DNA of 64,000 bases from Chelatococcus sp. HY11 (GCF_018398335.1 NZ_JAHBRX010000002.1:1550001-1614000); one strand, 5' to 3'. Counted from the stretch's first letter, positions 8,246 through 18,022 are shown. The notes: a model not told the origin generated them from the sequence alone. A program made the numbers and translations.

Positions 8246-9604
8246 GTGACAAGATCTGCGAAGCAGATGCATCTGCTGGCAATGTGGCACCCGCCGGGCT
8301 CCCACTGGGCTGGCTGGCGGATGCCGAATGCTATACAGGGAACTGAGACGACATTTGAGCACTATGTCGATGTGGCCCAACGCGCCGAACGCGCGAAAAT
8401 GGATGCATTGTTCTTTGCTGACGTAGCCGTTGTCACTTCCGTTGATCTCCTGGAGAAAGGTGACCCGAAGGCGGGGCTTTATGCTCACGCGCGCTCGATT
8501 GAGCCGATGACACTTCTGCCGGCATTGGCGACGCTTACGTCGCGTATTGGCCTCGTCGCGACCGGTACGACAACGTACAATGAGCCCTACACTCTCGCGC
8601 GACGCTTCGCGGCTATCGATCAGATCAGTAAGGGGCGCGCCGGATGGAATTTGGTGACTTCGCAGTTCGAAGCGGAAGCGCTCAATTTCGGCTTCGAGGC
8701 GCATATGCCACATGCGCAACGTTATGAACGCGCCAGCGAATTCTATGATGTTGTCACGGGTCTTTGGGATAGCTGGACCGCCGACGCGGGCATTGAGGAC
8801 AAAGAAGCGGCGATGTTCTTCGACGCTGACAAGGTGCGGCTCCTCAATCACAAAGGTAAGTTCTTCAAGGTGCGCGGGCCACTCAATGAGGCAAGGTCAC
8901 CGCAGGGGCGCCCGATCATCTCGCAAGCCGGCTCTTCCGGACCGGGAATGGAGCTCGCGGCCCGCAGCGCAGATGTGGTTTTCACCGCCCAGTCGGAATT
9001 TGGCGAGGCGAAGACATTCTATGATGATCTGCGGGCACAGGTCGTAACGCAGGGCCGCGCAGCCGATGACATAAAAATCATGCCTGGTCTTCTTCCCATT
9101 GTCGGCCGCACCGAGCAGGAGGCCGAGGAGCACTATCTTGAGCTGCAGTCCCTCATCACGGACGAGCAGGCGCTGCGTTCGATGCACCGGATTCTTGCCG
9201 GTGTCGACCTGACAAAGTATCCGCTTGATGGTCCCCTGCCAGACCTGCCCATCACGAATGGCGCTCAAGCGCGGCAACGGCGCCTTATTGAGATGGCGCG
9301 TCGCGAGAATCTCAGCATTCGGCAATTGGGTCGACGTTACGCTGAATCCCGCTCGCATCACCTTGTTTGGGGAACACCCCAGAAAATTGCCGATGTCATG
9401 GAAGACTGGTTCGTCCGCGAGGCATGCGATGGTTACTGCGTCGTGTTCCCGTATTACCCGCGCGGGGTGACCGATTTCTTCGACCTTGTCGTACCAGAGC
9501 TCCAGAGGAGAGGGCTTTTCCGCAAGGAGTATGAGGGTAAGACCTTGCGGGAGCACTTCGGCTTGTCGTTACCAAAAAGCCAGTTCGATAAGCAAAGCCA
9601 CTAA
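8246..9604 (+). CDS. NtaA/SnaA/DszA-type flavin-dependent monooxygenase
   Basis: This LLM-class oxidoreductase of 452 residues belongs to the branch of nitrilotriacetate, pristinamycin and dibenzothiophene-sulfone monooxygenases. Visible family blocks include HPPGSHWAGWRMPNA, ARSIEPMTLLPALATLTSRIGLVATGTTTYNEPYTLARRFA, GRAGWNLVTS and GRPIISQAGSSGPGMELAA. These enzymes use FMNH2 from a separate reductase, possibly the one at 5938-6507. The start is GTG with GGAGG seven bases before. It heads an operon with a complete ABC importer, suggesting that the imported compound is its substrate. Confidence 0.85.
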   Translation: MTRSAKQMHLLAMWHPPGSHWAGWRMPNAIQGTETTFEHYVDVAQRAERAKMDALFFADVAVVTSVDLLEKGDPKAGLYAHARSIEPMTLLPALATLTSRIGLVATGTTTYNEPYTLARRFAAIDQISKGRAGWNLVTSQFEAEALNFGFEAHMPHAQRYERASEFYDVVTGLWDSWTADAGIEDKEAAMFFDADKVRLLNHKGKFFKVRGPLNEARSPQGRPIISQAGSSGPGMELAARSADVVFTAQSEFGEAKTFYDDLRAQVVTQGRAADDIKIMPGLLPIVGRTEQEAEEHYLELQSLITDEQALRSMHRILAGVDLTKYPLDGPLPDLPITNGAQARQRRLIEMARRENLSIRQLGRRYAESRSHHLVWGTPQKIADVMEDWFVREACDGYCVVFPYYPRGVTDFFDLVVPELQRRGLFRKEYEGKTLREHFGLSLPKSQFDKQSH

Positions 9605-9644
9605 GATAATTGCCGAAAAATCGGCGCTTCCGGGGAACTGTTTA

Positions 9645-10664
9645 ATGATGCTGAGACGGACGTTCCTTCAATCCACGCTCTCTGCAGTCACCTTGGCGAG
9701 CAGTGGCCTCCTCGCCACGCGCACCGCCTTGGCGCAGAGCAGTCCAGCCGACATGGTCGAAGCCGCGAAACGCGAGGGAAAGCTCACCTATTATTCCTCG
9801 ACAAATCCCGTCTTATCCAAGCAGCTTGTCGACAGGTTCAACGCCGCCTTTCCCGGTATCACGGTCGATATCGTGCGTCTGGCGACCGGGCCCCTGTCCC
9901 AGCGTTATGCTGCGGAAATGCAGGCGGGAACAGTCATCGCCGATATCCTGCAGATGGGAGATCCCATCGTTCTCGAGGATGGCTTTGCTAAAGGCTGGTT
10001 CGCGGATATCTCCGGGCTACCGGCCGTCGCGGCTTGGCCTGCGGCCTTCAAGACAGCGTACTCGGCGACGGTATCTATCTTCCCGGATACGATTACGTAC
10101 AACACCAGCAAGGTAAAACCTGGTGATGTTCCGAAATCCTGGGAGGATGTGCTTGATCCGAAGTGGAAGAACCGCATCCTGATGGCGGATCTTCGCAATG
10201 TACCGCAGCTGATATCCTGGGCCGCCCTGATGCAGGATACGTTTGGCGCAAACTACCTGTCACGTCTGCGGGAGCAGAATCCCAAGATCGTTTCCAGTAC
10301 GGTGCCGGGCTCGCAGATGCTGGCCGCTGGCGAGGGCTTCTTGCTGCTCCCGAACCTGCGCATGGTATCGGCGTCGCTGATTGAAAAGGGCGCGCCGCTG
10401 GACGACGTCACGCCAACGCCGGCCACCGGATGGGGCGCATCCCTTGGAATCAGCGCCAAGGCCCCTAGTCCAAATGCGGCAAGGCTGTTTACGAGCTTCA
10501 TCCTGTCGAGAGAAGGACAGGAGGTTCTGAGTAAGGGCGTCGCAGCGTCACCGCTGCCGGATGTGCCAGGCGCTCTTCCTCTGGCCGCCGATTTTCACCT
10601 CGCGGATATCCGGGTGGCTATGCGCCGGGCGCCTGAGGTTCTCAAAGCGATGGGCCTTGAGTAA
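9645..10664 (+). CDS. ABC transporter substrate-binding protein, iron(III)/thiamine-type, Tat-exported
   Basis: The protein has 339 residues starting at ATG 9645 (a second ATG follows directly). The leader LRRTFLQSTLSAVTLASSGLLATRTALAQ carries a twin-arginine motif and a cleavage-like AQ end. The mature part is a family 1 or FbpA-like binding protein (AAKREGKLTYYSSTNP, VDIVRLATGPLSQRYAAEMQAG, KSWEDVLDPKWKNRILMAD). Such proteins bind ferric ion, phosphonates or small organic acids. Placement behind a monooxygenase argues for an organic substrate. A paralogue lies at 15806-16819 on the other strand. Confidence 0.85.
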   Translation: MMLRRTFLQSTLSAVTLASSGLLATRTALAQSSPADMVEAAKREGKLTYYSSTNPVLSKQLVDRFNAAFPGITVDIVRLATGPLSQRYAAEMQAGTVIADILQMGDPIVLEDGFAKGWFADISGLPAVAAWPAAFKTAYSATVSIFPDTITYNTSKVKPGDVPKSWEDVLDPKWKNRILMADLRNVPQLISWAALMQDTFGANYLSRLREQNPKIVSSTVPGSQMLAAGEGFLLLPNLRMVSASLIEKGAPLDDVTPTPATGWGASLGISAKAPSPNAARLFTSFILSREGQEVLSKGVAASPLPDVPGALPLAADFHLADIRVAMRRAPEVLKAMGLE

Positions 10665-10674
10665 AGGGACGCTG

Positions 10675-11832
10675 ATGCAGGTCGTCGAAGCCGATAGGGG
10701 TGGGGCACGGCGGGACATCTCGCAGGCGCAGTCCAGACCGCGGATTGTCGTGCGCAATGTCACGAAGCGCTTCACGACAAAGCGCGGATCAGTGATGGCG
10801 CTTGACAATGTTTCTCTTGATATCAACGGCAATGAACGCGTCGTTCTGCTCGGTCCCAGCGGATGTGGGAAGACTACACTTCTACGATGCATTGCTGGTC
10901 TCGAGCGGCCGGACGAAGGGGAAATCCTCTTTGACGGGATGCCGGTGTTCTCGTCCAGTCAAGCCGTTTTCGTGCCGCCCGAAAAGCGGGACATCAGTAT
11001 GATGTTCCAATCCTATGCGCTATGGCCACATATGACTATTGCCGATAACGTGGCTTTTCCACTTGAAAACCGGGGAATTGGCAGGGCTGAGATCGCGACA
11101 CGCGTTGACGCGGCTCTGACGATGGTGGCGTGTTCCGGCTTGCAGGCTCGCTATCCGGCGCAGCTTAGCGGGGGCCAACAACAGCGTGTCGCCTTGGCGC
11201 GGGCCATCGTTGCCAACGACAGCGTCATTCTGTTCGATGAGCCCCTGTCGAATGTCGACGCCAAAGTACGTGAGCAGCTCAGGGTCGAACTCGTTGCGCT
11301 GCAACGGCGTTTTGGTTTCTCCGCTCTCTACGTCACTCATGATCAGGTCGAGGCCACGGCCGTTGCGGACCGCATCGCAGTTTTCAACAGCGGACGGCTC
11401 GCGCAGATCGGATCCCCACGGGAGATCTATCAAAAGCCAGTAAGCGCTTATGTCGCGGAGTTTGTAGGGTCGAGCAATACGTTGCCAGGCTCAAGGAAAG
11501 AGCACACGGACGGCTTGCTCTCGATAGCGACCACGATCGGCGAGGTGCATGCGAAAGCTCCGCAGCATGAACTGCCGTCGGAACTGGTGCGTTTGATGTT
11601 CCGGCCCGAGCATCTCAGGATTGAACATGGCACCGCCGGTCCGGGGCAAAACCGCTTCCCCGCGACCGTGGAGACTGCCATGTTTTTGGGTACAAGCACG
11701 GAGTATGCGGTTCTAATCGCCGGGCAGCGCTTTATCTTGCGCTCCATGGGGCATGACGTCTTTTCGGAGAACGAAGCCGTCGCGGTCAGTATCGACCCGG
11801 CGCATGTACTCGTCTTTCCTGACGTGACATGA
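10675..11832 (+). CDS. ABC transporter ATP-binding protein with TOBE domain
   Basis: The protein has 385 residues from ATG 10675, ten bases after the preceding stop. The order is Walker A GPSGCGKTT, Q-loop FQSYALWPHMT, signature [14 protein letters not shown], Walker B VILFDEPLSNVD, and H-loop VTHDQ, with a C-terminal TOBE-like regulatory domain (RLMFRPEHLRIE). It is the energising subunit of the importer with the permease at 11908. As the only importer ATPase between 9.6 and 16.8 kb, it may also serve the second permease at 14016. Confidence 0.9.
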   Translation: MQVVEADRGGARRDISQAQSRPRIVVRNVTKRFTTKRGSVMALDNVSLDINGNERVVLLGPSGCGKTTLLRCIAGLERPDEGEILFDGMPVFSSSQAVFVPPEKRDISMMFQSYALWPHMTIADNVAFPLENRGIGRAEIATRVDAALTMVACSGLQARYPAQLSGGQQQRVALARAIVANDSVILFDEPLSNVDAKVREQLRVELVALQRRFGFSALYVTHDQVEATAVADRIAVFNSGRLAQIGSPREIYQKPVSAYVAEFVGSSNTLPGSRKEHTDGLLSIATTIGEVHAKAPQHELPSELVRLMFRPEHLRIEHGTAGPGQNRFPATVETAMFLGTSTEYAVLIAGQRFILRSMGHDVFSENEAVAVSIDPAHVLVFPDVT

Positions 11833-11907
11833 TGTATACACGAGAGCTTGGCAGGTGAGCACGAGGAACCACGCCGTCCGGGCGGTTGGGCTTAATTAGG
11901 GGTATCG

Positions 11908-13626
11908 ATGTCTCTTGTATCGGCCTCCACCGGCAGCGCTGCCGCGTCGTCAACGCGCTTGTTCAATGCCTTGGCCGTCGTCCTTCTCGTCGCGATGCTG
12001 GCACTTGTCATCGTGCCGATCGGCGTCATGCTGGCGAGCAGCTTCATGGCCGGGGACGGCGCTGCTGTCTCGCGCATGGCGGATGCCATCGCGAGCCCTG
12101 CGATTCTGAAGGTTCTGCTCGATACTTTCATCGTGGTGATCGCGAGTACGACGCTCGCGCTGTGCATCGGCGCCACGTTCGCATGGATCAATGAGCGAAC
12201 GGACGCGAACCTCGGTTTCGCGGCAGATATCCTGCCTCTGGTTCCGTTGCTCGTGCCACAGATAGCGGGAGTGACCGGCTGGGTCACGTTGCTTTCACCA
12301 CAGGCGGGATTTCTCAACGCCGCATTACGAAACGTCCTCGCGGCTTTTGGCTTCGAGTTTGACACGGGGCCAATCAATATTTTCAGTTACGCCGGCCTCA
12401 TCTGTGTGATGACGCTTTATCTCGTGCCCTATGGCTATCTCATCATCTCAAGCGCCCTCCAGCAGCTCAATCCAAGTCTGGAAGAGGCGGCTCGTATCAG
12501 TGGTGCTTCGCCGTTCAAGACGCTGCGGCGTGTCACATTGCCAGCGATCAAGCCGGCGATCATGAACGCCGCTATTATCGTGTTCATCTTCGGCATATCG
12601 CTCTTCTCGGTGCCGATTGTCATCGGGACCGGCGCCGGGATAGACCTTTTATCGGTCCGCATCTATCGGCTGCTGTACAACTATCCGCCCCGCATGGAGC
12701 AGGCTATCGCCCTGAGCTTCATCATGATGGTCGTCGTGCAGGCAGCCGTGGCGGCGCAGGTGCTGGCGATACGCAGCCGGACCCACGCCGAGATCGCGGG
12801 CAAGGGCCAGGCCGCGTCGCGCGTTGAACTGGGGCGCTGGCGCGGCGTTGCGATGACTTCGGTAATTATTTACCTGTTGCTCACAGCTGTGTTGCCATTG
12901 ATCGCGCTGGTTATTGTGTCACTGCAGCCATTCTGGGTTCCCACGATATCGATAGATAACCTGAATCTGCAAAACTTCGTGTTTGTTCTGTTTGAAAATA
13001 ATTTGAGCATACGCGCCCTGGTGAACAGCATTGGGCTTGGCATCGTGGCGGCCACTCTCGGTATGCTTCTTTCAGCGATATTCGTAACATACGCTCGTAG
13101 CGTCGGTACACGCGCCCAGGCAATGATCGAAGCGCTGACGGCACTCCCGGCGACCATCCCGCAGACAGTGACCGGTGTCGCGATCGTGGTGACGTTTTCC
13201 GGTGGGATCATAAATCTTCATGGTACGCTCGCGATATTGCTTCTCGCTTACCTCCTGATTTCCCTGCCGCAATCGATGCGGTCGGCACGCGCGGCGGTGT
13301 CTCAGGTCGGTCAAGACCTCGTTGAAGCAGCCAAGATGGCGCACGCGTCGCAGTTTCGCATATTCCGTCGCATCATGTTTCCGCTAATGCGTCCCGGGCT
13401 TGTCGCGGGATGGGTTATTCTTTTCATCTATACCAGCGGAGAGCTCACCGCATCCGCTCTTCTTGCCGGAACGGGCAATCCGGTTGTCGGCATAGTCCTC
13501 CTGGATCTTTGGGAGAATGGCTCGTTTCCTCAGCTCGCGGCGATCGCCGTCATCATGACAATTCTGGATATGGTGGTGGTTGGCGGCATTCTTCGGTTTT
13601 CCAAGTTGCGAAGTGCGATATCCTGA
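11908..13626 (+). CDS. ABC transporter permease, fused two-domain (FbpB/ThiP type)
   Basis: The 572-residue integral membrane protein has two binding-protein-dependent permease halves in one chain. Each half has an EAA loop contacting the ATPase: LEEAARISGASPFKTLRRVTLPAIKPA (about residues 190-220) and LVEAAKMAHASQFRIFRRIMFPLMRPG (about 470-500). Such fused permeases need only one gene for the transmembrane dimer. It ends the operon that begins at 8246. Confidence 0.88.
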   Translation: MSLVSASTGSAAASSTRLFNALAVVLLVAMLALVIVPIGVMLASSFMAGDGAAVSRMADAIASPAILKVLLDTFIVVIASTTLALCIGATFAWINERTDANLGFAADILPLVPLLVPQIAGVTGWVTLLSPQAGFLNAALRNVLAAFGFEFDTGPINIFSYAGLICVMTLYLVPYGYLIISSALQQLNPSLEEAARISGASPFKTLRRVTLPAIKPAIMNAAIIVFIFGISLFSVPIVIGTGAGIDLLSVRIYRLLYNYPPRMEQAIALSFIMMVVVQAAVAAQVLAIRSRTHAEIAGKGQAASRVELGRWRGVAMTSVIIYLLLTAVLPLIALVIVSLQPFWVPTISIDNLNLQNFVFVLFENNLSIRALVNSIGLGIVAATLGMLLSAIFVTYARSVGTRAQAMIEALTALPATIPQTVTGVAIVVTFSGGIINLHGTLAILLLAYLLISLPQSMRSARAAVSQVGQDLVEAAKMAHASQFRIFRRIMFPLMRPGLVAGWVILFIYTSGELTASALLAGTGNPVVGIVLLDLWENGSFPQLAAIAVIMTILDMVVVGGILRFSKLRSAIS

Positions 13627-14015
13627 GTTCATTCCCTGTCCGTTCTGCGTGAAGGAATAGCCGCTCGCGTTGAATGACGGCTGTTCTGAGTACGCTTTGC
13701 TTGTTCGTTGAATCAAGTCCATCCAGTTTCAGTTTTCTCAGGGCGTGGGCCGCAACGAGCGCGCTCCTGGTCATGCCGAAAACAGGGAAGCAGATCTCCG
13801 GCGTAGAGCAGAAGATGATCGGATGGACCCGAGGCCGATACTTGGCCTGCTCCATCCGACACCCGCTCGCAGCCTTGAAGTAACGCGCGCTTTCAAGGGA
13901 GTAAGGCGTTCGATGGCGCGTTAAGAGGCGTCGAGTTCGCAGGTCGTCCGCGCGGGGCCGATGCTTTGCGGCAGATGTATCGACGGAAAAGCGGGCTGCG
14001 CGGGCAGGCGATCGA
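13627..14015. other. Convergent intergenic region with a long hairpin
   Basis: The two ABC gene rows end here from opposite sides. No gene was recognised in the 389 bases. The main feature is the stem-loop at 13820-13858. Confidence 0.5.
13820..13858. terminator. Stem-loop between convergent ABC operons
   Basis: CGGATGGA (13820-13827) pairs with TCCATCCG (13851-13858), and AGGCC (13832-13836) pairs with GGCCT (13844-13848) inside it, leaving a seven-base loop. A two-part stem between convergent operons may stop transcription in both directions, but no T-run follows, so this could also be a dispersed palindromic element. Confidence 0.4.
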
Positions 14016-15719
14016 TTAACGCCTCAGTCCACCCCTGCAGTAGCGCAGCATGACCAAAACAATAATCGTGAATGTCATCGTCACCACGATCGACATGGCC
14101 GCCACCTGCGGGAAGGAGCCATTCTCCCAGAGATCGAGGAGAACAAGTCCCACGACAGGGTTATTGCTGGCGGAAAGCAGTGCTGACGCTGTCAGCTCTC
14201 CGGCGCAATGGACGAACAGGATAACCCAGCCGGCGACGAGGCCCGGCATCATCAATGGCAACTGCACCCGTCGGAAAACTGTCAATGGCGAGGCGCGTGA
14301 AATGGCAGCCGCTTCGACTAGCTCCCTTCCGACCTGGGCAGAAGCTGCCGATGCTGAGCGCACCGCCTGCGGCAGATACATCACCAGATAGACGATTAGC
14401 AGGATCGCAAGCGTGCCGTGAAGATTGAGCCAACCCTGTCCAAAGGCAAAGAGGAAGCCAACCCCCATGACACTATGGGGAACCGCTGCCGGAAGCACGG
14501 TCATGCCATCGATTGGTCCCTGTAACCACGTGGGGCTGTTGCGCACGGTCAGCGCGATCAACGCCGCGATCAGCATTCCGATCGTTGCGCCGGCCATGCC
14601 GAGCATGAGGCTGTTCTGGAGCGCGTCGGATGTCATCTGTCGCTCAAACAGAATATGGGTGTAGTTCGACAGGCTGAGGCGCCCCCAAACGATGCGCGCG
14701 GTCCACAGAGGCTGGAGCGATACGATGAGCAAGCCGACGACAGGCACGAAGGAGGTTGCGAGGAGATAACCGATCATCGCCGAGCGCACGGGAAGCCGCC
14801 ACCGTCCGAGGCGAATCCGTGAGGCCGCTGAGCCTTTGCCGCCGATCGTCGCGAAGCGACCTGACGAGGAGATCCAGCGCTGTAAGATCAACGCGGTCTG
14901 TGCTGTGATCATCATGAACAGGCTCATGATGATCGCGAGATCGACCTTTGGCGGATAAGCATAGAGAAGCTGGTAGATCCTGACCGAGAGGACGTCGATG
15001 CCCGCGCCTGTGCCAAGCACGATCGGTACGGAGAAATTGGCAACGCCTTGAATGATCAGGACAAGGGCCGATGCGGCGAGTGCGGGCCTGATCGACGGCA
15101 ATGTGACTTTCCAGAACGTGCGTAGCGGAGACGCGCCGGTTATCCGTGCCGCTTCCTCCAGCGCCGGATCCAGGTTGCGCAGCGCCGCCGATATGATGAG
15201 ATATGAGAATGGGAGCAAGTACAGGAACATCACGAAGACGAAACCCGTGTATGTGAATATATTGACAGGGCCTCGACGAATGTTGATACCCACCAGCGAG
15301 AAGAGGTCTCTCAGAAGTGCATTGAGCAACCCGGCTTGAGGGGATAACAGCGTTACCCAGCCAATGACGCAGGCGATGGTGGGAATAAGCAGCGGAATGA
15401 GCGGAAGTAGCTCGGATATCCACCCTGCGTCCGCGTCAGTACGTTCGTTCAGCCAGGCGAAGAGAGCGCCGACCAACAACGCGAACACGCCGCTCACACC
15501 TACTACGGATATGGTATTCAGGATAACTTCGGCAACGGCGGGGTCGGTGATGAGTTGGACAATGCCCTCGACGTCCAGACCGGACTCGCCGAAGAACGCG
15601 CGCTTGATGATGATGATAAGCGGATAAACGACGAAGAACGTGCTGAGAGCAACCACCGCCAGCGTTAAAATACCAAACCAATTCAAAGAATGACGATGAG
15701 CGCTGTACGTCAGTCGCAT
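14016..15719 (-). CDS. ABC transporter permease, fused two-domain (paralogue)
   Basis: The protein has about 567 residues from the ATG at 15719, with an upstream in-frame ATG at 15785 as alternative. It has the same two-permease fusion as the gene at 11908, with EAA loops LEEAARITGASPLRTFWKVTLPSIRPA and LVEAAAISRASPLTVFRRVQLPLMMPG. It lies 86 bases after the binding-protein gene at 15806. No ATPase gene follows; the next gene is convergent. Its ATPase is probably the one at 10675 (inference). Confidence 0.87.
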   Translation of the reverse strand: MRLTYSAHRHSLNWFGILTLAVVALSTFFVVYPLIIIIKRAFFGESGLDVEGIVQLITDPAVAEVILNTISVVGVSGVFALLVGALFAWLNERTDADAGWISELLPLIPLLIPTIACVIGWVTLLSPQAGLLNALLRDLFSLVGINIRRGPVNIFTYTGFVFVMFLYLLPFSYLIISAALRNLDPALEEAARITGASPLRTFWKVTLPSIRPALAASALVLIIQGVANFSVPIVLGTGAGIDVLSVRIYQLLYAYPPKVDLAIIMSLFMMITAQTALILQRWISSSGRFATIGGKGSAASRIRLGRWRLPVRSAMIGYLLATSFVPVVGLLIVSLQPLWTARIVWGRLSLSNYTHILFERQMTSDALQNSLMLGMAGATIGMLIAALIALTVRNSPTWLQGPIDGMTVLPAAVPHSVMGVGFLFAFGQGWLNLHGTLAILLIVYLVMYLPQAVRSASAASAQVGRELVEAAAISRASPLTVFRRVQLPLMMPGLVAGWVILFVHCAGELTASALLSASNNPVVGLVLLDLWENGSFPQVAAMSIVVTMTFTIIVLVMLRYCRGGLRR

Positions 15720-15805
15720 AGTTTTTCCGCCTTTGGCCACGCGCTGAAAACGAGAGATGCCCCGGTGCGGATAGCTCATCCACACCGGGAAGTAATCCGC
15801 GCTTC

Positions 15806-16819
15806 TCAGTTCAGTCCAAACTTGGCGGCCAACCGTGCGCGCTCCTTGATGCTGTTTTCGAGATCAGCACGCCGAAACGATTGAGGCAGCTTGTCGGTGT
15901 TCGGCACGTCGGGGAGGGCGGATGAATTGACATGCATGTTCAGCGCTTCCTGTCCCTCCATGGTCATCATGAACTCAAGGAAGAGCTTGGCGGCGTTCGG
16001 ATTCTTGGCGCCCTTGGAAATTGCGACAAAGGATTCGTGAGCGACCGTGGGCTCAGCCAGAACGTCTCCAACAGGTCCCCCCTTGTCGATAACTGGAAAG
16101 GTGACCTGTCGCTGATTGGGAGCGAGAATCTCAGCTTCACCGGCTGACATCAACTGTGTTCCAGGTACCGTGCTCGCGACAAAACGAATGTCTTGTGCGG
16201 CGAGCTTATCGACGAACTCCGGACCGTACGTCTTCTCCATGAGCACCAACCAGTCGAGCGTAGCGGGACTGTGCCGTATGTCGGCCATCAAAATCTGCCC
16301 CTTGAAGCGTGGATGCAGCAGATCGGTCCAAGCTTTCGGTATCTCCTCGCCCTGGACGAGATCCGTATTGTAGCTGATGGTCATCAGTGAGATGGCGCCG
16401 ACGACATAAAATTCATTTTTGTAATCGGCGGGCCATGCGGCAAATCCTGTTAGATTGTCGACAGGGCTGAGATATCCTTTTGCAGCGACGTCACGGATCA
16501 GCAATGGATCGGCGAGTTGAAGCAGATCCGCGGTGACATTGCCTGCCTCCGCTTCGGCTGCATAGCGCTTGCCGAGTGGGCCCGTAGCCAGTCGCACAAC
16601 TTCAACGGATATTCCCGGATAGGTAGCATTGAAGGCTTTGACCAACCTTGCAGTCAAATCGGGATGGTTCGACGCATAGAACGTCAACTTTCCTTCAGCC
16701 TTCGCGGCCGAGGCGAGTTCATCGCTCGACTTGGCTTCGACCATCGAGGTACAGGAGGCGATTATCGCGATGCAAGCGATGGCTCGGATCATTCGCTGCC
16801 GGAAATTGAGACCCTTCAT
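15806..16819 (-). CDS. ABC transporter substrate-binding protein (paralogue of the 9645 gene)
   Basis: The protein has 337 residues with a Sec-type leader (AIACIAIIASCTSMVEA); unlike its paralogue it has no twin arginine. The mature part aligns over its whole length with the 9645 product, sharing VEVVRLATGPLGKRYAAEAEAG, ISYNTD, ILMADIRHSP and VASTVPGTQLMSAGEAE-like blocks. It is transcribed with the permease at 14016. AGGA precedes the ATG. The leader difference between paralogues suggests that the two importers diverged in export route. Confidence 0.86.
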   Translation of the reverse strand: MKGLNFRQRMIRAIACIAIIASCTSMVEAKSSDELASAAKAEGKLTFYASNHPDLTARLVKAFNATYPGISVEVVRLATGPLGKRYAAEAEAGNVTADLLQLADPLLIRDVAAKGYLSPVDNLTGFAAWPADYKNEFYVVGAISLMTISYNTDLVQGEEIPKAWTDLLHPRFKGQILMADIRHSPATLDWLVLMEKTYGPEFVDKLAAQDIRFVASTVPGTQLMSAGEAEILAPNQRQVTFPVIDKGGPVGDVLAEPTVAHESFVAISKGAKNPNAAKLFLEFMMTMEGQEALNMHVNSSALPDVPNTDKLPQSFRRADLENSIKERARLAAKFGLN

Positions 16820-17109
16820 TTCATTGTCCTCATCTGGAAGGCTCCTCTTGGAGCTCTTGTGGTCGATTTAGGTGACAAAACGGCTGGTCGGGCACCCTGC
16901 ATGACGTGTTGAGATTGCTTTTATGGAAAGTTAAATGACAAATATAATAACGCAATTAAAAATTTGGCCAGTGCTCCAGGTCGAAGCCTTACCCAGGCCA
17001 AGGCTCGGCTCGCCATCCGCCAACCTCGTCACAAGCTGCTGGCTGATCGCAGGCTCAAGGACTTCTGGCGCATCACGCCCGGTACGACAAGCGCGCATCC
17101 CCCGCTAAG

Positions 17110-17991
17110 TCATATCGAACGGAGAAGCGTTTCGCGTGCGGATCGCATATGTGTTCGCACTGCCTTGTCCAGACCTTCGCCATCATCTGCTTTCAACGCG
17201 CTGATGATTGCAAGATGTTCATGGAGAGCGACCTCGTTGCGCTCCCGCTCGTCGTGCTTGGCCCATTGCAGATGATAATGGAAAATCAATGATATCACTT
17301 CGTAGAATTCCGTGATGAAACGGTTGTTCGAGGCATCGTTGATGGCACGATGAAAGGTCTCGTCCAGGCCGGAGAACTGGTGAAAATCGGTCTCTATTCT
17401 CCGCAATAGATCACGATGCTCCTTCTCCAGCTCTTCCAGCTTGCGGCGGCCGTGTTCGTCGCGCAGAGCCCGCGTGAAATGGTGGATGGATCGCATCTCG
17501 AACATTTCTCGAATGTCGCAAAGCTCCAGCGCGAAATCTCGCGTGAAGCCTTGAAACACCCAGCTCGCGTTCGGACGACGCTCGATCAGTCCATAGCGAC
17601 TGAACCGGTTCAGGTATTCGCGGATCCCGGATGTCGAGACATTGAAAAGCCGGGAGAGTTCAAGGCTGCTGATCGCGTCTCCAGGCCGAAGATCGCCCGC
17701 GAGCAGCCATTCCTTCACGCGGCGCTCGATGAGTTCAGAGCTCGTCTCCGTCTCCGCCTCGGGGAAATACGCGGCGCCGCGAGGATGCCGCAAGACCCGC
17801 TTTTCGCGCCCGTGCACACTGAGGATGCCCGCGGCGTTCAGCGCGGCGAGTATCGCTCTGACTGTGGTGCGGCTTACGCCCAGTCGTTTCGCGAGCGTCG
17901 GCTCGGACCCCAGGAGCGCGCCGACAGAAACCTCTCTCACGGTGTCGAGGCAGGCATTGTAGGCCCGCTTGTAAACGGAATTGTCTTTCAC
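17110..17991 (-). CDS. GntR/FCD-type regulator with two winged-helix domains
   Basis: At 293 residues it is about 60 longer than ordinary FadR-like regulators. The extra part is a complete N-terminal winged helix (about residues 5-65: LLGSEPTLAKRLGVSRTTVRAILAALNAAGIL). A second winged helix follows (about 85-145: VKEWLLAGDLRPGDAISSLELSRLFNVSTSGIREYLNRFSRYGLIERR), then the all-helical FCD ligand domain (about 150-290) with metal- and ligand-site residues in RDE and HEHLAIISAL. The start is GTG. It is divergent from the alcohol dehydrogenase at 18209, with a large composite inverted repeat between them that is the likely operator. It is also upstream of, and on the same strand as, the 16819 ABC pair. 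Confidence 0.85.
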   Translation of the reverse strand: MKDNSVYKRAYNACLDTVREVSVGALLGSEPTLAKRLGVSRTTVRAILAALNAAGILSVHGREKRVLRHPRGAAYFPEAETETSSELIERRVKEWLLAGDLRPGDAISSLELSRLFNVSTSGIREYLNRFSRYGLIERRPNASWVFQGFTRDFALELCDIREMFEMRSIHHFTRALRDEHGRRKLEELEKEHRDLLRRIETDFHQFSGLDETFHRAINDASNNRFITEFYEVISLIFHYHLQWAKHDERERNEVALHEHLAIISALKADDGEGLDKAVRTHMRSARETLLRSI

Positions 17992-18022
17992 GGCTGCGTC
18001 TCTGTCTGCCTCGCGAACTGTT

